Shown here piece by piece: positions 47,001-59,000 of a DNA stretch of 60,000 bases (position 1 is its first letter; every line of letters starts with the position of its first letter). The stretch is taken from assembly GCA_030141605.1 (NCBI GenBank), contig JAQGDQ010000159.1, forward strand, positions 64,001 to 124,000, in the 5' to 3' direction. The notes beneath the pieces were generated by a model that saw nothing but the letters and a program-made list of their open reading frames with translations, made no database searches and had not been told where the DNA came from. The stretch is from Tubiluchus corallicola. Lineage: Eukaryota > Priapulida > Priapulimorpha > Priapulimorphida > Tubiluchidae. Made by a program: the position numbers and the translations under genes.

Positions 47001-50000
47001 AAGTTAACAATATTATATGATGTTCAGTATAATAGCTAAAATGTACTGATCCACAAATTAACTAGTAGAGTGTTATAATTGTTTATATAAATTGTTAAAT
47101 ATGTATTACCATAGTAGGTAAATTCATGTGAACAAGGTAACGGATGACTGAAGCAGAAACTACACCTTTGAGATTATATCATGTTTTGACTATAGCAGAA
47201 GAAGCTAAGTTAATATCTTAATTACTTTAGGATCTAAAATTGAGTCAAGAACTAGAGCAAGAGCAGATCGAAAGATCAAAACAGCAGCTAGCAAATGCCA
47301 AGCAAAAGTTAGCATGGGAACGGGAGAAACATCGCATTGGTTTAGAGAAATTAAAGAGGAAGTGAGTGAAATATTGTACTGGCTATTTTGATTGTATACA
47401 CAGACTTTTTAACTCAGTGAGCAATTTATAGTCATTGTATTTATATAAATTAGAATTATTCATTATTCATTTGTACGATTGAGATGAGAAAAGTATGCGA
47501 AAAATCATTCTCAACATGATAAAGTCTTGTATACAGTGCCACCACATTTATAACAAGTGATTCGTTACTAAGGTAGGTAAGTGATTCATTGTGTTTTAAG
47601 AAGAAATGTCATGTTGACTAACAATGATAATAAGTTGTAGAATTATTTTTATTTTTTTAATTAGGGCCCTGAAAGCCAGGTCCAACTTTAATTAAAACGT
47701 TTACAACCAGAATTGCATGATCTAAAATTTATAGAACAGAGCAGCACAGTCACAAAATAAATATGGAGTGGTTCAGCATCCTGTTGTTGCTATTTTATGC
47801 TTGATATGAAATTGTTGCTGGGAAAAATGAGCAATAGTGAATGCCAGCTACATAACATAATCTACTTAAGAATATACATAATCAAGATGTTTTTCATTTG
47901 GTGCTTCTCATATCATTTTTCTTCTGCAGGTTTAAGGATGACATTAAGTGTGAAAAAAGTGAGCTAAGAGCTCTTAAGACCGGACAAGTTTTATCAACAT
48001 TTCGTTGCACTTGTCTCTCAGATGAATATTTGATTGGTATGCAGTTGCTGAGAGACGGTATTGAGCAAACAAGGAAAGCTGCTATGATTAAACGAGAATC
48101 TATGTTCCAAGTGATGTCAGGTGACGCAATGTTAGATGGTATGTAAAGTAATTTTTTTCTGTGTTGCTCATTTACAGAGTGGTCTTTCTTCAAGTGATAA
48201 ATGCTGTATTGAGTACTAACTTGGTACCTTTTCAACATTAACATCATGATAACTGACTCTGTGAAATTGCATTGTACATTTATTGATTGACATCAAGTTC
48301 TACATAAATCTAAGCTCTAAATCTAAAGTCTACTCAAATTTGAACTTTGCTAGAAATTGTTCTTTTCACATGTGTGGTCATTATAATAATGCATAGGAAG
48401 TCAGGTTTACAAAATTACAATTCTTATAAGTGGTAAGATGTACCTGTTGATCTCACCATTGGAAGTAAGTAAAGGTGCATTAGTACAAAACAATTTTCTG
48501 TTAAATAATTTTTACTGTTTCTGTTTTATTAGGAAGTAATGCAGCTGGTCGATTTTGTAAAAAGCATCATCGTAGCTTGTTATCTTCATGAAAATATCCT
48601 TCATGATTAACTTTTATATATGTGTGTGCTTGCAAACCAAAATTGTCCATAAGTCGGCATAGTTAAAACTACGTTATGATGCCTCAAAGTAGAATACACC
48701 AAAATATGATTAAATGTCAATTTTTTGTTTTTTATAAAAACAAATAGTAAATATATCCTACCATCAAATTATTAAGAAAATGTTCAAAAGATACTAAAAA
48801 TCTAATTTTATAACCTCATACCCACTTTTCTGTCTAGAAACTAGTATTGCAATTGTAAAAAACTTGTATTTTTAAACTCCAATAGTAGCTTGTGGAAGCA
48901 GTCATTTTGCTTCAGGTTTTTTCTCTTGCCCTGCCCAGTTCTTCGCCAGGAAGAGTCATCTACTGGATTTAAACATAATTTTAATGTGTTCTTGTAAAGT
49001 CCATAGCAACCAACATTTGTGCGGTTGCTAAGTATTTTGTGGGAACGTGACAAAAACAATGGCAAACTTTAACACTGATTTTCTCAAGGTTGTTTTTCAG
49101 TGCGTAGCCTTGCACCTCAACTTCAAAGTGGTTTATGTGATCTTAGAAATAACATAGAATGACGAACTTGGTTTCAAAATGATCCTCATGAAATGGAGAT
49201 TCAGGATATATGAATAACTAGAAAAGCCTAATTGTGCACGATTAAGTGTTAAATATTAGCTAAAACTGACATTCATTTTCAGTTTAAGCATTTTTTTCAT
49301 GTAGATGATGCACCACAGAGCATATCTCGTGGAATCTCTGAGCAAATGTCAATGACTGTGCGACTTAAGCAAATGGCAATACGTTCTAATGCTCAGCTAA
49401 AGGCTCACAAAGCTCTGACTAAAGCCGCAGAGAAGAAGAAACGCAAAATGGCTAGAGAAGCGCAGGTAGGACAACTGTCAGTATGGTAAAGGAATTTAGT
49501 TCAAGGAATGAAATTCCTCAAGCTAGTTTCTTTTTCAGAAATTTGGAAGTGGAGTTAGTTTATTTTTACACAATGAAGCTGGGAACTGTGTCCTAGAGAA
49601 ACTTAGAACTGAAATTAATTTCCATTTAAAGTTTCACGTCAAATTAACTTTTACTGATTTTTGCATTGTTATCGTTTCGTTTTTGGCTAGGTGCTACGCA
49701 AAAATGCTGACTATGTTAGTTCACTTACATGCATTTATTTGTGCGCAGTGGACAGAAAACAGTGCAGTGAACTGAACTAAATTCCTTTTTTTGCAAGAAA
49801 ACTTGGAAATGAAACTAGAACATGTCTTTTCGAAGCAAACAGAGGAACTAGGAACTTGGATAAGTTTCCTTTGTCATGAACTGATATTAGTTCCTGTTCT
49901 TGCTAAGGAACTAGGAAAAAGAACTATTTCTTAAAGCTAAGAAACTTTTACAACCCTGAGAAATGTCTCATCGATCAACCCCCTGTCACCACTTGAAACT

Positions 50001-53000
50001 GGTTATCATAGTTTAAAGGATTTTCTTCTAGCCTTTAAAACTAGCCAAGTCTGTGTGGGTGTATCAAACTATGAACTAAAATTTAGTCTGTTTAAAGAAG
50101 TGGAAATGAGGCCGAGCTCAAAATAAAGAATCAACATTTTGCCATTTCCTTAAGTAACCTAATTTAAAAAAGAAAAAGCTCAATGAAAAACTAAAATTCT
50201 ATTTGTAAAATAATCCAAACCATTGCTATTTTAATTGTTTGTGTGCAGGTTACTGCAGGTAATCCTTTAACATCGAATATTGAACATTGATCTGGCTTAG
50301 TGATGTTCAGATGTTTGTACATCTTGCGTTAGTGAGAGAAACAGCGCGTGGCAGTATGGCAGATGAAACTGGCAAGAAGTGATAATTTTCGTGGCAGTCA
50401 GCATCCATTTACTAACCAGGTTCAATGTTGATTGACTTCAGTTGCTAAACACTTTGCAGTGACAACTGAGCTATTTCCCTATTAAAAATGACAACTTTTT
50501 AACAAACACATTTATGCTTTAGTTTTGTAGCTTTGTGCCTTGTGAATATCACTTCAAAATTTTTTAAATTATCCAAAAATGTTTGTGCAAGTTTCACTTA
50601 AAATAATGAAACTTGTTTGTTAAAAATTAAACATTTTTTAAGATATAGACTAGTGATCGCAACAATTAATTACATTTTGCATTATTTTTTTATCGTACTT
50701 AAGAGCTATCTGGAAATGGAATAAAGCAAATTACTAGTCTAATGATAGAAGTCCTTATACAGTTTTTTATTTTGCTTCTTGATGAAATTTTTTACTGTGC
50801 CACATTCCCTAACATAAAAACATAGTATGTCACATCTGTCTTGTCATTATTTACCTGTAAATTCTTAGTAAATGTACATGGAGCTCGTGGCTAGTAATAG
50901 ATGGATGTATCTTTCTAATGCAGTTTTAATTAATTTTATTTATAATTTTTACACATTCAGTGGGTAGCATTATATGTCAGCAAACCAGATGACTCGTATG
51001 AAGATCCCGAAGATATAGAAGCAATTAAAGAAGCAAAGGAAACCATTGGCCATTACAAGTTGAAGACTGCTGAAGACTATGTTGTCCCTGATCACCTGCG
51101 TATGAATACAGAAAAAAAGAAGCTTCAGTTGCTGGAGCTGCAAAAGCTAGTAAGTACCAAAAGGTCAACATTTTACAATGTTTTTCCAATGTTTGTCAAT
51201 CATTTGTATACAAGGACTTGCTTATGCAGTTTCTGTGGATATGAGCTTGCAGCTTGCATGGTTAGCCTTCAGTATGTCTTTAGTATGTTACTTTTGTTTG
51301 TTTAAGAAGGCTACTGCCAGGGATTTCTGAACTGAAATCATTTTACTTAATTTCAGACGTAGCTTTAGTCATTTTGTATCAACTCATCATATTAGTTGGT
51401 ATTAGCAATTTCTGGTGATCACAGTAATAATATCTTTAGACTTTTCACTTGAATTCTGTTGTTAGGACATTCATTATGGGTAAGTTAGATTGACTATCAA
51501 TTTAGCACAACAAGTTTCAAACTATGTAAGTTCAGTCACCAAGCTTCCTTATTTTACAGATAGGAGTTTCCATTGATTTAAATGACAGCACTGTAGGAAA
51601 CATTGTAGGCTTGCAATTAAAGTAAAAGAATGTATGTCGTTTAGCATGTTGGGTTTATTTTACTGCAGTTGCTTCAACTTGAATAAAATATGACAAAAAA
51701 ATTGACAAAACGTGTCTATAACGTGTGAAGTTAGATTATGTTTTGCCATATTAAGATTTTCAGCTAATTTCTTTGCTTTTGGTGCTTCATGGATTTTTGT
51801 AAGCACACATCACTTAAGTTAGTTCAAACTTTTGCAGCTAATTTTCACCCAGAAATAGCAATCCGTTCTTTGTAAAAACTAAAAACCTATTATATCTTTG
51901 ACTTTGCATTTATTTCAACCTGCTTTTCTTCAATTGGTCAATGATGTCATTGTCTGTAAAATGAACTTTCAAAATTAGTGCACCTAAGCGTCAACTAATT
52001 GCGCCTTTAAAGTGATATTATTAGTTACATAAGGTGCTTGCCATGCTTCTACTGCAGAATTTTTCTAATATTTTTCCCGCCAAACAATTTAATAAACATG
52101 AATTCCCAGAAGGCATGCCTTTTCCTTTAAAAGTTTTTAATATAGCACTTCTTTATTATCTATAAAACAATTTAGCACTGAGCAGCTTTTGATAGTGTGT
52201 GAATTTTTTTTAATGCAGATTTACAATGAGAAGTGCTATTTTAATCAGAAAGTTGAAGAATTAAGGAATAAGAAGGAAGTGCTACGAAACAAGCTTCTGA
52301 AGTTGGATGAACAGTTAAAGTTTGCTCAGAGCAAATTGTTGCCACAGAACATTAGACATGGACCAAGCGTGCTAAACTTTTTCAATGGAGATGAAAATAG
52401 GAAAGAGTGAGTTCATTATGTTTAATTTTTTCACATTTAGTATTATAGCTTATTGAAGTTAAAATACTTTTTTAGTGTTTAATTCAAGAGTCTGTATTTA
52501 ACGTTTTGTTTGTAAATTATTAAATATACCGTGAGTCCTCGCTTAACAACTCCCCGTTTAGATACATTTCGTTTTAATGATGCTAAGCATTTGACATCTT
52601 TTTCTCTCTTGTTTCATTTTAATGACGACTTTTTTTACTTTGCTCACAGCCATTTTTTATTTTAGCAACAACATTTCTATGTAATTTGAAGCATTAAAAC
52701 AGCACATATTGTGTTATTCTGTTCTTAAAATGCACTAGTAATGGAAAACAGTACAATTATTATTTGTTTTGCTTCCAGACTGACTAATAAGTCTTTGTAT
52801 AAAGCGAGGTATATTTACAATTTACAGTAACTATAATAAATATATAAATATATTTATATAAATATAAATATATAATATATATTTATTATATTTACAATGC
52901 CTCTATTCACCTGGATGCAAACTTTATGATAACGGAATTCTGCCTTCAATCAGGCAACCTGCTGTATCTAGACAAAATTTTCTCAAGGCCGCTCCTGGGG

Positions 53001-56000
53001 TTGCCTTTTACTATGCAGTGTTCAACTGCTAACTGCATAGCTAGGGCTTCAAAGCTAACAAAAAACCACTACCTAAGTATAGGTAAGATCAGTAGCTTCA
53101 AGCAAGCGGAAAGAAGTTAATCAGTGGGAATGTGAATAAAATGATAAAATATTTAATTTATATGAATTGTTTAGCATTGATTTTGCTCCTGAAACACATC
53201 TCAATTCTTTTACATTACCTTCTATGGAAGTCTTGATTTCATGTAATGATGTTTTGCTTAATGTCTCATTTTACTGGAACACATTAGCCTCGTTAAGCGA
53301 GAACTTGCTGTAGATATAATTTGGTTTGGCTTTATTCTAGTATAGTTATTTATTTGTCTGAGTGCTTGTTAGATGCTATTTCTGTATCTGTATCTTAGTT
53401 TCTGTATACATTAGCCATGTACAATTACAGCATGTCAGTTTCAGTTAACTGTGCAAAAGTTTCTATTTATTTTCAGTGCAGAGTCTTACACAACAAACGA
53501 TCTGTTGAAATTCAAAGCAGAGTTAGAAAGTGAAGCAGTCAAGGCAGCACAACCAACTTTATTTGGAGGCTTTGAAAAACCTAAGCCATCTGTAAGCTTG
53601 TCTTTGTTGACTCACTACAACTGATGTTTTGCATAATTTTGGCTTTCGCTATGGAAAGGCATGTGGTCTTCAGCAGTTAACCATGCCTTAGTGGAATTCT
53701 TAACTGAGTGAAAACATTGTAACTGGTGATCATTGCTTGTGTTTTCACACTTCAATTTCATTATAAAGTTGAATTTCTGTAGCTTTTACGATGTTTACAT
53801 AAAGATGCCCAGAGGTTTGGGTCAAGGCCAGCTCTACCACTAGGCAAACTAGGCAGTTGCCTCGGGTACCAAATTCTGGAAATTATTCTTCTAGTATAGT
53901 GCAAAACACTACTTTAATTTAATTTAATGTTTTTTTGTCAAAATATATTGATTGATGCTAGCACGGAGCTGTCTTCACTGTTTTCTACTTTAGCTTTACC
54001 CGCCTTCCTAAGATTACATCATTTTGTGCAGACATTACCGACATGTTGTCAAGTTCTTGTCCAGAGGTTATATTGTATGCATAGAGCAGCAGAGAAAGTA
54101 GCAACACATTCCGTGAATTAAAAAGTTTCTTGCTATAACATTTTTCTAATTATGGCGGATAGACCTATAAGTATCGAAGCCTTTCGGTGCATAATACAGG
54201 AAATGAAAAGTAAAATATTGACAGGCATTGAACAGCAAAAGATTTTAGTTAAGTGTTTGCAGCCAGACCAAAGTTAAATGGCTATGAATGTGATGGTACT
54301 AGTGAAATGGATATATGTGAAAAAGCGGAGTCAGACTCATCAGCAGAAATTGTAGAAATTTTTATTGCTCCTGAAGGCCAGGACATACATTGAGGTCAAT
54401 TTCAAATGTAACTGTAAATAGGTAATTAACTACAATTAGCTGGAACACCATAATACATGCACAAGCCTGACAAAGAGGTATCATTATATGCAACAAAAAT
54501 GCAACTTTTTAGGTGGGGTGCATGGGGACTGTAGGGAAGGGGTCGAGGAGGGGGCGCTAAAAATGCTTTTGCCTTGGGCGCCAAACTACCTAGAGTCGAC
54601 CTTGGTTTGGGTTTAATTGGTATGTTCGTAGGTAACAATTTTGGTTTCTCAATTAAATTGCAATGTTATGGCTACAAATGCATTGCTACGATCTACCAGT
54701 ACTGGTCTCAGACTTCATAAGGGTGTACGAATAATCATGAACCAAGATGTGGAAATCAGAAACACATGAATGTACATATCAGAATTTGGGTGTTATGATT
54801 AGTGCTTATCGGGAAAAATAAATTTTCAGGCTTCAGTACGAACAAGGACAGCATCATTGTTGACAGGTTTGCTTGCGTCACGAGCAACATTAGCAAGTGC
54901 ACTAGGCATCACTGATGAAGACTTGACACCTCTAGAAGATGCAATAACAACAATGGAAGAAAAAAGGTAATTTTTGTACATGGGTGGGCTTTTAATGCCT
55001 GTGCAATAATTATACCACACACAAGCTTTATGAAGCATAGTGTGTAAAGTGTTAATTAAATACAGCATTAAAAGAACAATCAAGTAACTGTTTTTACTCA
55101 GTAGGTTTGTATTATTATATTTCTTGACATGCTGAGAACGAAAAAACTGTTAGAAATCGGCTTTTTTAACTCCCGGCATCTACAACACTGTGAAAGCTAC
55201 TATCAGCACCTGCAAACTTTGCAACAAAGTTGTAGATACTGCTTTCCTAAATCTAGATTAGTATCCGCTTACTTTTTCAATTATGGATTTCGCTGCAGCT
55301 CACATTTTTATATTAGGCATTAAACTGAGCCGAGGAAGTGATTGACCAGAAACTATTATTTGTTTCATTTTTATATTGTGATTTCCTTTACTTTTGTTGT
55401 AACCATTTGTTTTTGCTTGTAAGTAAATTTAATGTAGTTTATACAAAATATCTTCCATCGGTATTTATTATTCATAATGCGATAATCTTTTTAAGTTACT
55501 TCACCCTTAAATAACTAAACTTCTCTTCAATAAATTTGAAAAGTGTTACTTCTGTTTGAACGTGCGTTTTTACATTAGGATATTTTTGATATTTTATTTT
55601 GTGAAATTTTTAAGACGATTTGTATTTTGCTAATACTAGCTTGCTTTATGGGCAAGATACAGTTCTGGAAACTATGAGTAAATTGAAGTTACCATGTTAT
55701 GCAAAATTTCAGAGATTATATCAATGTAAATTAATCCAGCATGTTTTTTAGTTCTTTTTAATTTGTTAATGACATTAATTTGATATAGCATTTGGGGTGG
55801 TATGAAATGAGTTGGAGTGTGTTATTGTTAGGTTGCTTTATGAGCAAGATGCAATTCTGGAAGCCATAGCAACACTTACGGGAAAATTTGATGCAGAATT
55901 GAAGTTGTTACTTGAGGAAAAGAGTCAACTTGAGATAATTCTGAAGAATGCTGACCTCAGGTATGAAGAATATGGTTCCCTCATTTCACTGTTCTGAAAA

Positions 56001-59000
56001 ATTAAAACTATATATTTATAGAAAAGGAGAGTCAACGACAAACATTATAAATATTGTGCAAACTGTAGCAGAAATATTTAAGTTATTAGAAATTACAGCG
56101 GTCTTTCAAATGACATGATGTATAAATTGCTTATGGAAAGGATTTGATTTCTTCATTTGTAATTAGATCAGACTTTTAAGCCAACACTGCTTTTTTCTGT
56201 TTTATATATTATGTTAACATTTGTCAACTTTGTTGACAGATTTGATTATTTTTTTCTGTAGTGCATTATAAATCAATGTTTCAGAGACATATCAACATAT
56301 GATTTAGATAAATGTTGGCACAAGGTCTTTATTTTTTTTACAATAACCTAGATATACCAGTTGACAGACATTGACTTTCAGCAAATTATTGTAAACAATG
56401 TGGAAATGATTTAATAGGATGTCTCAGGTATTTCACAAAACAGCCACTTTCGTCTCTGCATGTGTAGTAGATGTTCTCTATGCCATTGTGAGTTTAGTTG
56501 AAAGCATGAGACTGTAAGCTTCTAGTAAAACTATTGTGGAAAATTAACTCCTTTTTATCTACATAAACTTTGTGGAGTTCTGGAAAATATTAGAATACTA
56601 ATAATAAACATTTGAAATGTCTACATTTTGTGTAAACCATTATTCTACTGTAAAAACAACAGGTGTGAAATTCGTCAACTTTTGCACTTAGTAAACTTGT
56701 AAAGACCTCAGCATTTTATCATGTTTATGATATGATGAAATTGGAAGCTGTTTTACAATTTTATTTCTGCTTTAACTTGTTCAATAATCAAAACTTTTAA
56801 ATATGAATGAGTAAACACAGAACATTTTTTCAGTTTGCTTAACTTTGCTTTACATAGTAACTTAATTTTGTTACTTTAAAATATTATGTAGTTTTGTAGC
56901 TTGAGTGGGGTTTAATGAGATTAAACATTTTACTATGGTTTGCTTCATTTTTGGATAGACTTACAAAATACACTTTATTTAAAGTGTATAAATAATGATT
57001 TGAAACTACATAAATTCAACACCAAATTTCATAAGCATTCTGTCCCCAGAGAAACTCCCATCTTATGGTTGCAACTGTCTCATGACATGCTTAGTTGACA
57101 AAGGCTTAATGTGTATAAATGGTCTTCTAAAGCAAATTTTCTTTATATTTTAGATGTATGGTGTTGTATGAGGAGCTTGTACTGCTCAAAGATTTTGAGA
57201 AGCAAGAAAATATCCTTGCAGGGAAGGTCAATGCTAAATTAGATGAAAAAGAAGATATGCTTAATAAGGTGCAATATAGTCTGAATATTTGGGTGTAAAA
57301 CGTTTCAACTGCAGTATTTCATTTAGAGAGGCAGCCAGTTAGGAAGTCCATTGGTGCTATCATTTTCGTTATTCAGCCAATAATTATAATGAATGTTTTC
57401 TGCATTTTGCAAGTGGCTAATAATGTGGCTAGGCCTTTAGTGAAGTGTTTCCGTTTAGTCAGTTATTTCTCCATGCAGTCATCATGAAGCTTATTAAAAT
57501 CATATAAACTTGTTTAGTTTTTTATTGCGCAGATTGGGTTTGCATCTGGTTGTACTTTTAACAAAATGTAACAAATTCTGAAACAATTTCAACTAGGTAT
57601 TCGATCTTAAGCAGTTTAAACATTTGCTGCACAACTCTTAGGGTTTCATTAACGAAGAATTTTACAGACTATTTAACATTTTTTAGTATTTATTGTTTCT
57701 TTTGTTTAAACTGTGAGAAGCAGAACCAGTGGTTGTTTTTTCTTAGTGTGTTCATTTAAGAAGTGACAATTAAAATTGCGAAAGCATATTGTAATAAATG
57801 TCTTTTAGCTTCACTGCATGTTGATATAGTTTAAATTTTCAAGTATGATTAAATACTTTGCTTATCGATGAACAACAGTGCATGTAATCACATCATTTTA
57901 ATAGCCATTTTAAACATGGTGTATTCCTTTTAACAATGTTAAAAATGTTAAGAATAATAATTTACATGAGTTTTGATTTTAAATTGTTTGTCACCATAAT
58001 TATGATGATATAGTCAAAAACTTTTTTACTTATTTTTAATTGCTAATTTAACAGCTCAAATTTGAATTTTTAGATGAATGATTGCAGGAATAGATTAGAA
58101 ACAAAGAGGAATGAGATTGAGCAAATTAATGAAGCAGATAGAGAGCTACAGCAGCAGTTTGAAGAGCTGATTGGTGACAGCAACAAGTTTGCAGAATTTC
58201 TCACCAAACTATTTAAAAAGAAGATTAAAAGAACTAAGAAGAAGCAAGAGAAAGAAGAGGGTAAGAAGAACCATAACACTAATCTTTTATTTTTAGTTCT
58301 GTTATTGTTGTAGTGTGGTGCTCATTTATATTTCAACAATATGATTAACAACCAGCTTTGTTACTGGACTGTGTACCTGTAATAAATCTTGGCTGCATGT
58401 TTGTTGCTAATGGTTAATTCTCTGACCAAGGTCTGTCAGAAATTCTAGAAATGAGCCATACTGTTGCATGTGAAATTATTAGAGTAAAAACAGTGTAAAT
58501 AGAGGTCATTGACACTCACACAATTTTGCTGGTTAGTTATTCACTAGTTGTTCCTAGTTGAGGAACAATAGTGAAGATCTAGGATGTAACACTGTTGGCT
58601 CAAATTGAATAAAAATAATTACTTGATACTTTCTAATAAGATGTTCGAAAAAAATTTCTGCATGTGTGTGTGTCTATATAGAACACAGGATACGTGACAT
58701 TTGGGCCCTTGACACTTGGGCACGGGAACACTTTGACGTGAGACATTTGGGTGCCAATAAAACTTAATGTTGTACCTTATTTTTTATTTTTGTTACATTT
58801 TTATTACATTTTATTACATTTTTAATGACTCTCACAATATTTTTTAAGATTGCTTCACTAAATTAATCATCTGCAGTAATATAAAAAATCAAATTTTTAA
58901 AACCAGTCAAATGACTGTGTGGTTTTTCTACTTTTAGCATTATTTGCAGCTTTCAGAAATGAACGAAACAGAAGAAGCATCACAAGTTTAGATTAGCATT

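Noticed and set aside
48996-49032. AGCAACC...GGTTGCT inverted repeat resembling an RFX X-box
   Set aside because: The half-sites are separated by about 12-13 bases, too far for an X-box, and it sits deep inside CFAP44 intron 22. Most likely chance.
54426-54638. Minus-strand Pro-rich open frame
   Set aside because: It runs across the right end of the hAT-like element and its target duplication, so it is not a gene.
58070-58279. Minus-strand Ser/Leu/Phe-rich open frame
   Set aside because: Antisense shadow of the Lys/Glu/Gln-rich coiled-coil exon 30 of CFAP44.
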